Shown: positions 16,904 to 25,602, counted from the stretch's first letter. The stretch is 64,000 nucleotides of DNA from Nocardia cyriacigeorgica (GCF_029868385.1 NZ_JARWNX010000043.1:62001-126000), one strand, 5' to 3'. Notes: generated by a model not told the origin, from the sequence alone. A program made the numbers and translations.

Positions 16904-17937
16904 GCGATGTGAATCAGAGCCGGACTCGTCGGCGCGCGAGCCGTTCGGCAGGCCCGCCGGTCGACGAGGTGCAGAACGAGGCCATCGCGGCCTCGTCGAC
17001 CTCGGCCGTCGACCCGGACCGCAGCGATGCGGTCGAGCCCGGTACCGCCGTACCGGGCTCTGCCCGTGTTCGGGGTCGGAAAACGGACAAGGCGGACATC
17101 GGGATGGGGTCGGTGGTATCGGAGGCGGATACGGTGAAGCTCACCGCCGATGCCGACACCGTCGAGGAGGGCAGCGGTTCCCCGAAGCGGGACGCGGAGA
17201 AGGTGAAGCTTGCGGCCGCTGATGCCGATACGGCTCGGCGGGGAGCTGACACTGTGCAGCTCGACGCGGATACCGGGCAGCCGGACGCGGACACCGTGAA
17301 ACTCACTGCGGGCTCGGCCGCTTCGGACAAGGCGGCCGACGATTCCGGCTCCGCTGACGATGCGGGCCGTTCCGGTTTCTTCCGGAAGAAGCCCGCACAG
17401 GCCGCCGCGGACGAGGACGCGGAGACCGATACCGACAGTAAGAGTTCCCGGCGTTCGGCGGTTCGCATGCTGGCCGTCGCGGCATCGACCATCGTCGCCC
17501 TCGCGCTGGTCGCCGGTGCGGTGATCTCGGTGTTCGCGGTGCGCTCGGCCGATGAACGCGACGCCCGCCGCGCCGAGTACGTGCAGACCGCCCGGCAGAC
17601 GGTGCTGAACCTGACCACCATCCGCGCCGACACCGCCAAAGAGGACATCGACCGCATCCTCACCATGGCTTCCGGTGAGTTCAAGGAAGAGTTCAACGGG
17701 CGGGTCGACCCGTTCACCGAAGTCGTCAAACAGGCGAAGGTGCAGTCCACCGGCGAGGTCGTCGAGGCCGCGCTGGAGAGCGAGGACGACGATTCCGCTC
17801 GCGTGCTCATCGCCGCCAAACAGACCGTGATCAATGCGGGCAAGGACGGTCCGCAGCAGCGGTACTACAGGTTCCGGGTCACCGTCACCGATACCGACGC
17901 GGGTATGACCGTCTCTGATGTGGAGTTCGTGGCATGA
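16900..17937 (+). CDS. Mce-associated membrane protein with repeat-rich N-terminus (Mas4A-like)
   Basis: A 345-residue protein. Residues 1-185 are low-complexity and highly charged, including degenerate repeats around DTVKL/ADADT at about 76-138. One membrane helix follows at about 190-214, and an extracytoplasmic domain resembling Mce-associated (Mas) proteins such as Rv3493c covers the rest (ADERDARRAEYVQTARQ onward). Mas proteins are structurally VirB8/NTF2-like and stabilise or assist the Mce transporter. The ATG overlaps the mce4F stop by 4 nt. The repeat-rich cytoplasmic part is much longer than usual. Confidence 0.85.
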   Translation: MSDVNQSRTRRRASRSAGPPVDEVQNEAIAASSTSAVDPDRSDAVEPGTAVPGSARVRGRKTDKADIGMGSVVSEADTVKLTADADTVEEGSGSPKRDAEKVKLAAADADTARRGADTVQLDADTGQPDADTVKLTAGSAASDKAADDSGSADDAGRSGFFRKKPAQAAADEDAETDTDSKSSRRSAVRMLAVAASTIVALALVAGAVISVFAVRSADERDARRAEYVQTARQTVLNLTTIRADTAKEDIDRILTMASGEFKEEFNGRVDPFTEVVKQAKVQSTGEVVEAALESEDDDSARVLIAAKQTVINAGKDGPQQRYYRFRVTVTDTDAGMTVSDVEFVA

Positions 17938-18428
17938 GCGAATTGCGTTTGCGTACCAAGGTCCTGCTCGGTGTGACGGCGGTGGTGGTGGCCGCGTCCG
18001 CGATCATCCTCGGCATCAACGGGTATCGCTACTGGGACGATCAGCGGTCCGAGGATTCGCGGGCCGCCGCGGTCGACGCCGCGAGCCGGACCGTCGCGGC
18101 GATGTTCACCTACGATCACGCGACGGTCGAGACCGAACTCCCGAAGGCCGCCGACAACCTCGCCGAGCCGTTCCGCAAGGACTACCTGACGCTGATCGAG
18201 AAGGCCATCGTCCCCGGCGCCAAGGACCAACAGCTCACCGTGGCCGCCACCACCCAGGCCAGTGGCGTGATCTCCGCCGACCGCGCCCACGCGGTGGTCA
18301 TGCTGTACCTCAACCAGCTCGCCACCAGTAAGGACCGGCCGGACGGCACCACCTCCGGTAGCCGGGTGCGCGTCGAATTGGACAAGTCCGATGACCGCTG
18401 GCTGGTCGCATCGGTAACCCCGATCTGA
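17934..18428 (+). CDS. Mce-associated membrane protein (Mas4B-like)
   Basis: A 164-residue protein with one membrane helix near the N-terminus (about 9-30) and an extracytoplasmic NTF2-like domain, similar in layout to M. tuberculosis Rv3492c. Its ATG overlaps the stop of the preceding gene (ATGA), making it the last gene of the eleven-gene-style mce4 operon. The pair of Mas proteins is the usual end of the operon. Confidence 0.87.
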   Translation: MSELRLRTKVLLGVTAVVVAASAIILGINGYRYWDDQRSEDSRAAAVDAASRTVAAMFTYDHATVETELPKAADNLAEPFRKDYLTLIEKAIVPGAKDQQLTVAATTQASGVISADRAHAVVMLYLNQLATSKDRPDGTTSGSRVRVELDKSDDRWLVASVTPI

Positions 18429-18491
18429 TCGCGACGCCTCGGGCGCCGCGAATGCGGCGTTCGTCGCCGTCGTGGATGCGAGGAGGCGCCT

Positions 18492-18668
18492 GTGGAGAAC
18501 ACGCTCGAGGGGCTGCGATTCGAAGCAACCGACCTCGACTGGACCCACGGCAGCGGCCCGATCATCAGCGGGCCGGCCGAAGCGCTCCTGCTCGCCCTCT
18601 CCGGCCGCACCCCCGCCCTCGACCGTCTACACGGCGACGGTGTACCGATATTGCGCGCCCGAACGTGA
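18492..18668 (+). pseudogene. Truncated remnant of a mycothiol-dependent maleylpyruvate isomerase-family gene
   Basis: A 58-codon frame reading VENTLEGLRFEATDLDW, then HGSGPIISGPAEALLLALSG and LDRLHGDGVPILRAR. This is the typical C-terminal end of the DinB-like TIGR03083/TIGR03086 family, whose full members are about 200 residues. No in-frame N-terminal domain is found upstream, where the mce4 operon ends 63 nt earlier. It has AGGAGG at 18481-18486, five nt before GTG, so a short peptide might still be made. Probably a decayed gene; a small functional product cannot be excluded. Confidence 0.55.
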
Positions 18669-18722
18669 CTCTCAGCGCGGATCAGAAGTCCGGGATCTCG
18701 GCTTGCCGCGACCTGGTGTTCA

Positions 18723-20186
18723 TCAGGCCTGGGGCGGCTCGATGGGTTCGGGGCGGGGGTGTTCGCGGGGTAGGTGGACGGTGAAAGTGGTGCCTGAACC
18801 CACGGTGCTGTGTACGTCCACGGTTCCGCCGTGGGCGGTGACGAGCGCTTGGACGATGGACAGGCCGAGGCCGGTGCCGCCGCTGTCGCGGCTGCGGGAG
18901 GTGTCGGTGCGGTAGAAGCGTTCGAAGATGCGGGCGGCTTCTTCGGCGGGGAGGCCGGGGCCGGTATCGGAGACCTCGAGCAGGACCTCGTCGGCCAGCG
19001 GTGTCAGTGCGACAGTGATGGCGGCATCGGGTGGGGTGTGGACGAGCGCGTTGTTCAGCAGGTTGGCCAAGACTTGGCGGAGCCGGGTGTCGTCGCCGGG
19101 TATCTCGTAGGTGCCGGTTCCGGGGCGGGCCTCGAGGTCGATGTGGCGCGGCGGGGACTGCGGGTGGCGGGCGGCGGAGGTGGCGCGTGCGCTGTGCACG
19201 GCATCGCTGGCGAGGGCGAGCAGATCGACGGGATCTCGTTCGAGCGGGCGCTGGGCGTCGAGGCGGGCCAGCATGAGCAGATCGGCGACGAGCACGCTCA
19301 TCCGGTTCGATTCGCTTTCGATCCGCTCCATGAACAAGCCCGCGTCGGTGACGGCGCCCTGCCGGTACAGCTCGGCGAAACCGCGGATGGTGGTGAGCGG
19401 GGTGCGCAATTCATGGCTGGCGTCGGCGACGAAGCGGCGCATATTGGCTTCCGAGCGGCGGGCCGCTTCCTCGGAGGCCTCGGTCGCGGCGAAGCCGGTC
19501 TGGATCTGGGTGAGCATGGCGTTGAGCGATGCGGCCAGACTGTCGACCTCGGTATCGGTGCCGCGCACCGGGACTCGCCGATGCAGATCGCCCGCCGCGA
19601 TCTCGGCCGCGATCTCTTCCACTTCGACCAGCCGCCGCAGACTGCGCCGGATGACGAAATAGGCGGCCACCGCGATCGCCGCCAGCACCAGCGCGCCGAT
19701 CACCAGTTCCAGCACGATGAGCCGTTCGATGATGGCCTCGGTCTCATCCATCCGCAGCGCGACGAGGCTGCTGCCCTGCGGTCGCTCGGTATAGAGCACA
19801 CGCCAGTTCGAGGAGCCGTCGACGGAACCGGTGGTGAACGGGCCGGTACCGGGATCGGCGGGCACATCGGGCGCGCCCGCCTCGTTGTCGTCGATATTCA
19901 CGACCCGACCGGAGGAATCGGACAGCCGCGCGTAGAAGCGCACGGGTGGTTGATCGGCTTCGGACGGGTCCGGGGGTCGCGGCAGGACGGGCCGGTTGGG
20001 GTTGGCCCAGGTGTGCGCGGCTTCGTCGAGCTGCTGATCCAGCCGGTCGACCAGTACGGTGCGCAGGGAGGACGTCACCGCCACACCGGAGGCGAGCAGA
20101 CCCGCCGCCGCGAGCACGACCAGCGCCAGGACCAGGGTCACCCGCAGGGGAATCGCCGCGGCCTCGGCCGCGATCCGATCCTTCAC
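18723..20186 (-). CDS. phoR: Sensor histidine kinase PhoR-like
   Basis: A 487-residue membrane sensor. Two membrane helices (about 15-38 and 158-180) enclose an extracytoplasmic sensor domain, then come a HAMP linker, the DHp helix with phospho-accepting H258 in DASHELRTPLTT, and a HATPase domain with N-, G1- (DTGPGLP) and G2-boxes (GGTGLGLSI). Sequence of the DHp and linker (RGFAELYRQGA, SRMSVLVADLLMLARLDA) closely matches M. tuberculosis PhoR. Its GTG/ATG start overlaps the end of phoP by 4 nt, so the two are one operon. It is convergent with the mce4 operon. Confidence 0.88.
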   Translation of the reverse strand: MKDRIAAEAAAIPLRVTLVLALVVLAAAGLLASGVAVTSSLRTVLVDRLDQQLDEAAHTWANPNRPVLPRPPDPSEADQPPVRFYARLSDSSGRVVNIDDNEAGAPDVPADPGTGPFTTGSVDGSSNWRVLYTERPQGSSLVALRMDETEAIIERLIVLELVIGALVLAAIAVAAYFVIRRSLRRLVEVEEIAAEIAAGDLHRRVPVRGTDTEVDSLAASLNAMLTQIQTGFAATEASEEAARRSEANMRRFVADASHELRTPLTTIRGFAELYRQGAVTDAGLFMERIESESNRMSVLVADLLMLARLDAQRPLERDPVDLLALASDAVHSARATSAARHPQSPPRHIDLEARPGTGTYEIPGDDTRLRQVLANLLNNALVHTPPDAAITVALTPLADEVLLEVSDTGPGLPAEEAARIFERFYRTDTSRSRDSGGTGLGLSIVQALVTAHGGTVDVHSTVGSGTTFTVHLPREHPRPEPIEPPQA

Positions 20187-20908
20187 CGCCGCCCGCTATC
20201 GGGTTCGCGCAGAACATAACCCACGCCGCGCAAGGTGTGGATGAGCCGCCGCTCACCGGTGTCGACCTTCTTGCGCAGATACGAGACATAGGTCTCCACC
20301 ACGCCCACCTCGCCACCGAAGTCGTAGCGCCACACATGATCCAGGATGCGCGGTTTGCTGAGCACCGTGCCCGCGTTCACCAGGAAGTACCGCAGCAGCG
20401 TGAATTCGGTGGGCGACAACGCCACCGGCTCGCCCGCCTTCCACACCTCGTGGGTGTCGTCGTCGAGTTCGATATCGGCGAAGCGCAGCCGGGTGCGTTC
20501 GGGCTCGGGGCCCGCCCGGCCCGCGCGGCGCAGGACCACCCGCAGCCGCGCCACCACTTCTTCCAGGCTGAACGGTTTGGTGACGTAGTCGTCGGCGCCG
20601 AGGGTCAGTCCGGTCACCTTGTCGTGCACGTCGTCGCGGGCGGTGAGGAACAGCACCGGCGCGTCGATGCCGTCGGCGCGCAGGCGGGTCAGCAGGCCGA
20701 AGCCATCCATGCCCGGCATCATCACGTCGACGATGAGCGCCTGCGGCCGGAAGGTGCGCGCCACGTCGAGCGCCTGGGCGCCATCGGCGGCGGTGGCGAC
20801 CTCGAAGCCCTGGAAGCGCAGACTCACGGCGAGCAGCTCGACGATCATCGGCTCATCGTCGACCACCAGCACCCGCGCCTCGGGTGCCTGTTGCGGCGTA
20901 CCGGTCAT
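20183..20908 (-). CDS. phoP: Response regulator PhoP-like (OmpR family)
   Basis: A 241-residue OmpR-type regulator. The receiver has the acidic pair DDE at 17-19, phosphoacceptor D61 in VDVMMPGMDGF and the KPFSLEEVVARLR linker. The C-terminal winged helix holds PTEFTLLRYF, ILDHVWRYDFGG and SYLRKKVDTGE. It is nearly colinear with M. tuberculosis PhoP, which controls lipid synthesis, acid response and respiration. A PhoP-type direct repeat lies 44-61 nt upstream, suggesting autoregulation. It precedes phoR in the same transcript and follows otsA on the same strand. Confidence 0.9.
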   Translation of the reverse strand: MTGTPQQAPEARVLVVDDEPMIVELLAVSLRFQGFEVATAADGAQALDVARTFRPQALIVDVMMPGMDGFGLLTRLRADGIDAPVLFLTARDDVHDKVTGLTLGADDYVTKPFSLEEVVARLRVVLRRAGRAGPEPERTRLRFADIELDDDTHEVWKAGEPVALSPTEFTLLRYFLVNAGTVLSKPRILDHVWRYDFGGEVGVVETYVSYLRKKVDTGERRLIHTLRGVGYVLREPDSGRR

Positions 20909-20951
20909 CGCTCCATCGTCGCCTCCACCGCTGGGTTTCGGCTGCGGACTC

Positions 20952-20969
20952 GCTGTGTGGTTGCTGTGA
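20952..20969 (-). promoter_or_regulatory. PhoP-box direct repeat upstream of phoP
   Basis: On the minus strand the site reads TCACAGC-AACC-ACACAGC. It matches the PhoP direct-repeat box TCACAGC(N4)TCACAGC in 13 of 14 positions with the correct 11-bp period. It lies between otsA and phoP. Confidence 0.8.
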
Positions 20970-20977
20970 ACGCGCGG

Positions 20978-22612
20978 TCAGCGGTGCGGTTCGGAGTACA
21001 TGTCCTCATCGGGGAGCAGGGCGCTCCCGGCGACCTGGTCGTGGGCGAGGGCGTCGAGGAAGGCGCGCGCCCAGCGGTCCACATCATGGGTCAGGACCTG
21101 CCGGCGCAGCGACCGCATGCGGCGGCGTCTGGTATCGCGGTCGTCGGTGAGCGCCGAGGCGATCGCATCCTTCACCGAATCCAGATCATGCGGATTGCAC
21201 AGGTAGGCCTGCCGCAATTCCGCTGCCGCACCGGTGAATTCACTCAGCACCAGGGACCCGTTCAGGCCGCTGTGGCAGGCCACGTACTCCTTGGCCACCA
21301 GGTTCATCCCATCGCGCAGCGGCGTCACCAGCATGGCGTCGGCGGCCACGAAGAACGCGATCAGTTCCTCACGCGGGATGGGACGGTGCAGATAGTGCAC
21401 CACCGGGTAGCCGACCCTGGCGAACTCGCCGTTGATCCGGCCCACCTGACGTTCGATATCGCCGCGCATCTTGATGTAGCTCTGCACCCGCTCCCGGCTC
21501 GGCGTCGCCAGCTGCACCATCACCGTGTCGGCCGGATCGATCCGGCCTTCGAGCAGCAGTTCCTCCAGCGCGTTGAGCCGGATATCGATGCCCTTGGTGT
21601 AATCGAGCCGGTCCACGCCGAGCAGGATGTTCTTCGGATTGCCCAGTTCGGCGCGGATCTTGGCGGCGCGTTCACGGACAGAGCGGCGTCGTGAATGCTC
21701 GTCGAGTTCGGCGGAGGCAATGGAGATCGGGAACGCGCCGACGCGCACATTGCGGAACCCCACCTGCACGACGCCCAGCTTCGACCGCACCCCGACGGTG
21801 CCGCGTGAGGTGGGCTGACCGGCCAGCCTGCGGGCCAGATACAAGAAGTTCTGCGCACCGCCGGGCAGATGGAAACCGATCAGATCGGCGCCGAGCAGGC
21901 CCTCGACGATCTCGGTGCGCCACGGCATCTGCATGAACAGTTCCACCGGCGGGAACGGGATGTGCAGGAAGAAACCGATGGTCAGATCGGGGCGCAGCAT
22001 GCGAAGCATCTTCGGCACCAGCTGGAGCTGATAGTCCTGCACCCACACCGTGGCGCCTTCGGCGGCGACCTTCGCGGTGGCTTCGGCGAACCGCCGGTTC
22101 ACCTGTACGTAGGCGGCCCACCATCTGCGGTCGTAGACCGGGCGCACGATCACGTCGTGGTAGAGCGGCCACAGCGTGCCGTTGGAGAAGCCCTCGTAGT
22201 AGTCCTCGACCTCCTGCGCCGTCAACGGCACCGGATGCAGCTCAAGGCCGTCTTCGATGATCGGATCGACATCGACGTCGGGGACACCGGCCCAGCCGAC
22301 CCACGCGCCCTTGTTGCTGCGCAGGACCGGTTCCAATGCGGTGACCAGCCCGCCGGGACTGCGCTTCCAGCGGCTGCTGCCGTCGGGGAGCTTCTCCAGG
22401 TCCACCGGGAGCCGATTGGCGACCACCACGAACCCGGAGTTGCCGCCACCCGCGCCGATCGGCTGCGCCTCGACCGGTTCGGGTTCGGCCACCTCGGTGT
22501 CGAGTGGACCGGAACCGTTGGGCGCGGCAGCGAGCGGCCCGGACAGGTCCGATTCGGCGGAGTCGGAGTTGGAGTCGTAATCGTCGGACGGCTGGTCGGT
22601 CATCTGGTCCAC
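20978..22612 (-). CDS. otsA: Trehalose-6-phosphate synthase (OtsA)
   Basis: A 544-residue GT20 glycosyltransferase joining UDP- or ADP-glucose to glucose-6-phosphate. Catalytic-domain landmarks are [48 protein letters not shown] and the nucleotide-contact stretch [18 protein letters not shown] 55-residue acidic, Gly/Pro-rich N-terminal extension precedes the catalytic domain, as in mycobacterial OtsA (Rv3490). In-frame ATGs lie at 22612 and 22600 and either may be used. Trehalose feeds mycolate transfer as trehalose monomycolate. In M. tuberculosis otsA is also a neighbour of the mce4 operon. Confidence 0.95.
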   Translation of the reverse strand: MDQMTDQPSDDYDSNSDSAESDLSGPLAAAPNGSGPLDTEVAEPEPVEAQPIGAGGGNSGFVVVANRLPVDLEKLPDGSSRWKRSPGGLVTALEPVLRSNKGAWVGWAGVPDVDVDPIIEDGLELHPVPLTAQEVEDYYEGFSNGTLWPLYHDVIVRPVYDRRWWAAYVQVNRRFAEATAKVAAEGATVWVQDYQLQLVPKMLRMLRPDLTIGFFLHIPFPPVELFMQMPWRTEIVEGLLGADLIGFHLPGGAQNFLYLARRLAGQPTSRGTVGVRSKLGVVQVGFRNVRVGAFPISIASAELDEHSRRRSVRERAAKIRAELGNPKNILLGVDRLDYTKGIDIRLNALEELLLEGRIDPADTVMVQLATPSRERVQSYIKMRGDIERQVGRINGEFARVGYPVVHYLHRPIPREELIAFFVAADAMLVTPLRDGMNLVAKEYVACHSGLNGSLVLSEFTGAAAELRQAYLCNPHDLDSVKDAIASALTDDRDTRRRRMRSLRRQVLTHDVDRWARAFLDALAHDQVAGSALLPDEDMYSEPHR

Positions 22613-22774
22613 TCACGCATCCTTGTCTGAGGGCGGCGTTCGCGACTGCCCGTCACTCGTCGGCTGCCGCCTTCGGGCCGTCGCTCACGCCACGCTGCGC
22701 ATCGCTGTTCCCGGTTCAGTTGTGGGTGGATCGCCGGACGTCGCCATTGGCGGCCGCCGATCCGGGTAGAGCTG

Positions 22775-22945
22775 CTATTCGCCCCTGGTGCCCGGGCCGA
22801 TGCCGAGCATCGACAGCAGCATCCGGCATTCGTCGGCGTCGGCCGCGTAGGCGGCGACGACGCGCTGGGCCTGACGAGCGGTTTCGTCGGCCAGCGGCTC
22901 CAGGTCCTCGTCGGCGATTCCGTTCGCGCTGCTCTTCGCGGCCAT
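22775..22945 (-). CDS. Small conserved protein of unknown function (Rv3489-like)
   Basis: A 56-residue, mostly helical protein starting MAAKSSANGIADEDLEP and ending in a hydrophobic MLLSMLGIGPGTRG segment. GGGAGG lies 7 nt before the ATG at 22945, favouring it over an upstream in-frame ATG. A short protein of similar size sits beside otsA in M. tuberculosis (Rv3489). No known domain is recognised. It may be co-transcribed with otsA, 162 nt downstream. Confidence 0.65.
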   Translation of the reverse strand: MAAKSSANGIADEDLEPLADETARQAQRVVAAYAADADECRMLLSMLGIGPGTRGE

Positions 22946-23105
22946 CTTCAGTCCTCCCGGCAAAATTGCGCTCGTACGTGCGAATAGTCAATGGTATCTG
23001 GCGCGCGGCCCGGATCTACCCGGTGCCGGAGCCCACCCGGTGTACCGGTGCTCGCGGTACCGATACCGTGGGCAGGCAGCACCAACTTTACGAAAGGGTA
23101 TGCGG

Positions 23106-23939
23106 ATGCCGCTGGCCACGGTGAACGGAATTTCACTCAACTACCAGGTCAAGGGCGACCGAGCCAAGGGCACGGATACCAAGGGCGCCGGTCCGCTGGT
23201 GGTGATGATCATGGGCACCGGCAGCCCGGGGCGGGTGTGGGAGCTGCATCAGGTGCCCGCTCTCGTCGCCGCGGGCTACCGCGTGTGCACCTTCGACAAC
23301 CGCGGTATCGCGCCCACCTTCGAGGCGGCCGACGGTATGACCATCGACCAGCTGGTCGCCGATACCGCTGGCCTGATCGAACTGCTCGACGAGGGTCCGG
23401 CCCTGGTCGTCGGCACCTCGATGGGCGCGCGGGTGGCCCAGGAACTGGCGCTGGCCCGTCCCGAGCTGGTGCGCAAGGCGGTGTTCCTCGCCGGACACGG
23501 GCGCCTGGACCAGTTCCAGAAGACGCTGTCGCTCGGCGAGCACGACCTGGACGCCAGCGCCATCTCGCTGCCGCCCAAGTACGAGGCGGCGGTGACCGCA
23601 GTGATGAACCTGTCGCCCGCCACCATGGCCGACGCCAATGCGGCACGGGACTGGCTGGACCTGTTCGAGTTCACCGGCGGTCCGGTGACCCCCGGTATCC
23701 GCGCCCAGCGGCGGATGGATCACGATTTCGATCGGGTCCAGGCCTATCGCGCCATCACAGTGCCGTGCCTGGCGGTCGGATTCGCCGATGACCGGATGAT
23801 CCCGCCGTACCTGTCGCGCGAGGTCGCCGAGGCCATCCCGGGCGCCCGCTACCAGGAGATTCCCGATGCTGGGCACTACGGCTATCTGGAGCGCCCCGAA
23901 GCGGTGAACAAGATCCTGCTGGACTTCTTCGCCGCCTGA
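23106..23939 (+). CDS. Alpha/beta-fold hydrolase
   Basis: A 277-residue alpha/beta hydrolase. The nucleophile elbow GTSMGAR places Ser105, the oxyanion region is MGTGSPGRVWE, and the catalytic histidine lies in DAGHYGYLERP near residue 256, with an aspartate in FADDRM. It resembles secondary-metabolism-linked and thioesterase-like hydrolases such as those near NRPS genes, but the substrate is unknown. ATG at 23106 is chosen over 23100 because AAAGGG at 23093-23098 is then at normal spacing. It is divergent from the otsA-side genes and followed by an mbtH-like gene 209 nt later. Confidence 0.82.
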   Translation: MPLATVNGISLNYQVKGDRAKGTDTKGAGPLVVMIMGTGSPGRVWELHQVPALVAAGYRVCTFDNRGIAPTFEAADGMTIDQLVADTAGLIELLDEGPALVVGTSMGARVAQELALARPELVRKAVFLAGHGRLDQFQKTLSLGEHDLDASAISLPPKYEAAVTAVMNLSPATMADANAARDWLDLFEFTGGPVTPGIRAQRRMDHDFDRVQAYRAITVPCLAVGFADDRMIPPYLSREVAEAIPGARYQEIPDAGHYGYLERPEAVNKILLDFFAA

Positions 23940-24148
23940 CCAGCCGGTAGTGCGGTGGCCGAGCCCGCCCGCCCGGGCCCCGATTCGATACCCTGAGCAC
24001 ACGGCCCCAGGTAACCGCCCGGCCGTAACGTATCCCTTGCTAGGGTCGACACAACGCTCGGGGTTTTCCGACGCCCGCGGTTCGCGTAACCGGCGCCGGT
24101 CGACTCAGCAGCGATCCCGTACACAGCGCCAGTATCCAGTGAGGTGAA

Positions 24149-24391
24149 ATGAGCACCAATCCCTTCGACGACGAAGACGGCCGCTTCTTCGTTCTGGTCA
24201 ACGACGAGGAACAGCACTCCCTGTGGCCCGCCTTCGCGGAGGTCCCGGCCGGATGGCGCGTGGTGTTCGGCGAGGACAGCCGCGCCGCCTGCGTCGAGTA
24301 CGTCGAGAAGAACTGGACCGATATGCGTCCCAAGAGCCTGCGCGACGCGATGGCCGCCGACGATGCGGCCCGGCAGGGCGCCCAGTCCTGA
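24149..24391 (+). CDS. MbtH-like NRPS chaperone protein
   Basis: An 80-residue protein with the full MbtH signature: [23 protein letters not shown], a GWRVVFGE segment and [12 protein letters not shown]. MbtH-like proteins bind adenylation domains of nonribosomal peptide synthetases and are needed for their solubility or activity. GAGGTG lies about 6 nt before the ATG. No NRPS gene is present within the window, so it is a stand-alone copy serving synthetases elsewhere. Confidence 0.93.
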   Translation: MSTNPFDDEDGRFFVLVNDEEQHSLWPAFAEVPAGWRVVFGEDSRAACVEYVEKNWTDMRPKSLRDAMAADDAARQGAQS

Positions 24392-24480
24392 CGCGCTGGA
24401 TACTGCGCCGGGACACTCTCGACTGGACTGCGCACCGCCTGGCACCGGGAAGCCGGTGTCACGCGGTGCGCACGCCCGGT

Positions 24481-24486
24481 TATGAT
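24481..24486 (+). promoter_or_regulatory. -10 element for tRNA-Thr
   Basis: TATGAT lies 13 nt before the tRNA 5' end. The -35 region is only a weak match (TGTCAC near 24457). Confidence 0.6.
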
Positions 24487-24499
24487 TGCTCCGCTTTCC

Positions 24500-24574
24500 G
24501 CCTCCTTAGCTCAGTGGTAGAGCACCGCTCTTGTAAAGCGAAGGTCGTCGGTTCAATCCCGACAGGGGGCTCCA
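24500..24574 (+). tRNA. tRNA-Thr (anticodon TGT), CCA encoded
   Basis: The acceptor arm pairs GCCTCCT (24500-24506) with AGGGGGC (24564-24570) with one G-U pair. The D arm (GCTCAGTGGTAGAGC), a 7-nt anticodon loop CTTGTAA giving anticodon TGT, and the T arm (GTCGGTTCAATCCCGAC) are all regular. The discriminator base T is followed by a genomically encoded CCA. Confidence 0.95.
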
Positions 24575-24580
24575 ACCGCA

Positions 24581-24614
24581 AGGCCCTTACCTGAGGATTT
24601 CCAGGTAGGGGCCT
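24581..24614 (+). terminator. Terminator hairpin behind tRNA-Thr
   Basis: A 13-bp stem (24581-24593 with 24602-24614, one mismatch/wobble) with an 8-nt loop begins 6 nt after the tRNA CCA end. Confidence 0.85.
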
Positions 24615-24732
24615 GTTCGTGAGTGGGTCGACGTCACGATCGGATTTCGCCGGTGCTCGTCGGCGGATCTGGCACCAAACGTGCGCGAAATCACGGCATA
24701 CTGGGTCATCGACCAACTGTGAAGGGGTTGGA

Positions 24733-25602
24733 GTGGGCGACTCGGAACATGGTGCATCGCTTGTTATCCCAGAACTCGACCAGATCGGGACGGTGGCCGA
24801 ACTAGCGGCGGCCTTGCGCGTCGCGCGTGCGCTGCGTGGATACACATTCTCCCAGCTGAGCACCGAGACCGGGCTACCGAAGGCGGTCCTGAAGAGCTGC
24901 TTCAACGCGACGGACTCCCTTCCGGCGTACGCGAACTACATGAAGATCCTGGATGCGCTCGGGGTCGGGTACGAACGCGAAGGCTGGGAACAGGCGTATG
25001 CGCGACTGAGGTCGGGTCGCATCGGTGCCGAACGGGTCAATGTCTCGGGCCGCAATGCCAACGTCAACATCTTCCAGAACTCACCGACCGTGCGGATCGT
25101 TCCGGACGCGCCCTCAGCTGCTGATCGGCGCGAGACATTCCTGTTGGAGTTCATGAACCAGGCTTTGTCACAGGCGAATACCACCTTCGTCCTGAGTATG
25201 CTCTTTACAGCCCTCGGTGCGTTGATCATGCTAGGTGGCGTCGGGCTTGCCATTTTTCGTCCCGCCGACTCGGGTGTCGATTACATGTCCGTGCTTTCGA
25301 GTGCGGCGGGTCTGACCATCTCGGTATGCGGTGGCGTCTTCGTGCATCAGGCATACATGGCGCGGCGACACGTTACTCGGCGCGCTGATCTCGTGCACCA
25401 GGATATCCGAAGCGACCGTGCCTTCGAGCGCGCCACATCCCTGATCGATAAGGTGGTCGATACCGAGCTTCGCGACCAGATCTACTCGATCACGGCTGCG
25501 CGGGCTCTCGGTTTGAATCCTGAACCGCCAACAGCGCCGAGTCGTCCGCCGATGAAAAAGATTGAATCCCAACGACTGGAATCGCTTCGGCAGCTTCATT
25601 GA
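24733..25602 (+). CDS. HTH protein with TRADD-N-associated-like two-TM domain
   Basis: A 289-residue protein. An N-terminal helix-turn-helix-like region lies at about 25-75 (RGYTFSQLSTETGLPKAVL). A short strand-forming linker (VNVSGRNANVNI) follows, then two hydrophobic helices (about 152-175 and 185-207), and a conserved amphipathic tail with DIRSDRAFERATSLIDK and LRDQIYSITAARALG. The two-helix part resembles the TRADD-N-associated membrane domain found in bacterial conflict and signalling systems; this is from memory and untested. GTG at 24733 is chosen because AAGGGG lies 5 nt upstream. It sits directly behind the tRNA-Thr terminator and codon use looks less GC-biased than neighbours, suggesting acquired DNA. 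Confidence 0.62.
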   Translation: MGDSEHGASLVIPELDQIGTVAELAAALRVARALRGYTFSQLSTETGLPKAVLKSCFNATDSLPAYANYMKILDALGVGYEREGWEQAYARLRSGRIGAERVNVSGRNANVNIFQNSPTVRIVPDAPSAADRRETFLLEFMNQALSQANTTFVLSMLFTALGALIMLGGVGLAIFRPADSGVDYMSVLSSAAGLTISVCGGVFVHQAYMARRHVTRRADLVHQDIRSDRAFERATSLIDKVVDTELRDQIYSITAARALGLNPEPPTAPSRPPMKKIESQRLESLRQLH

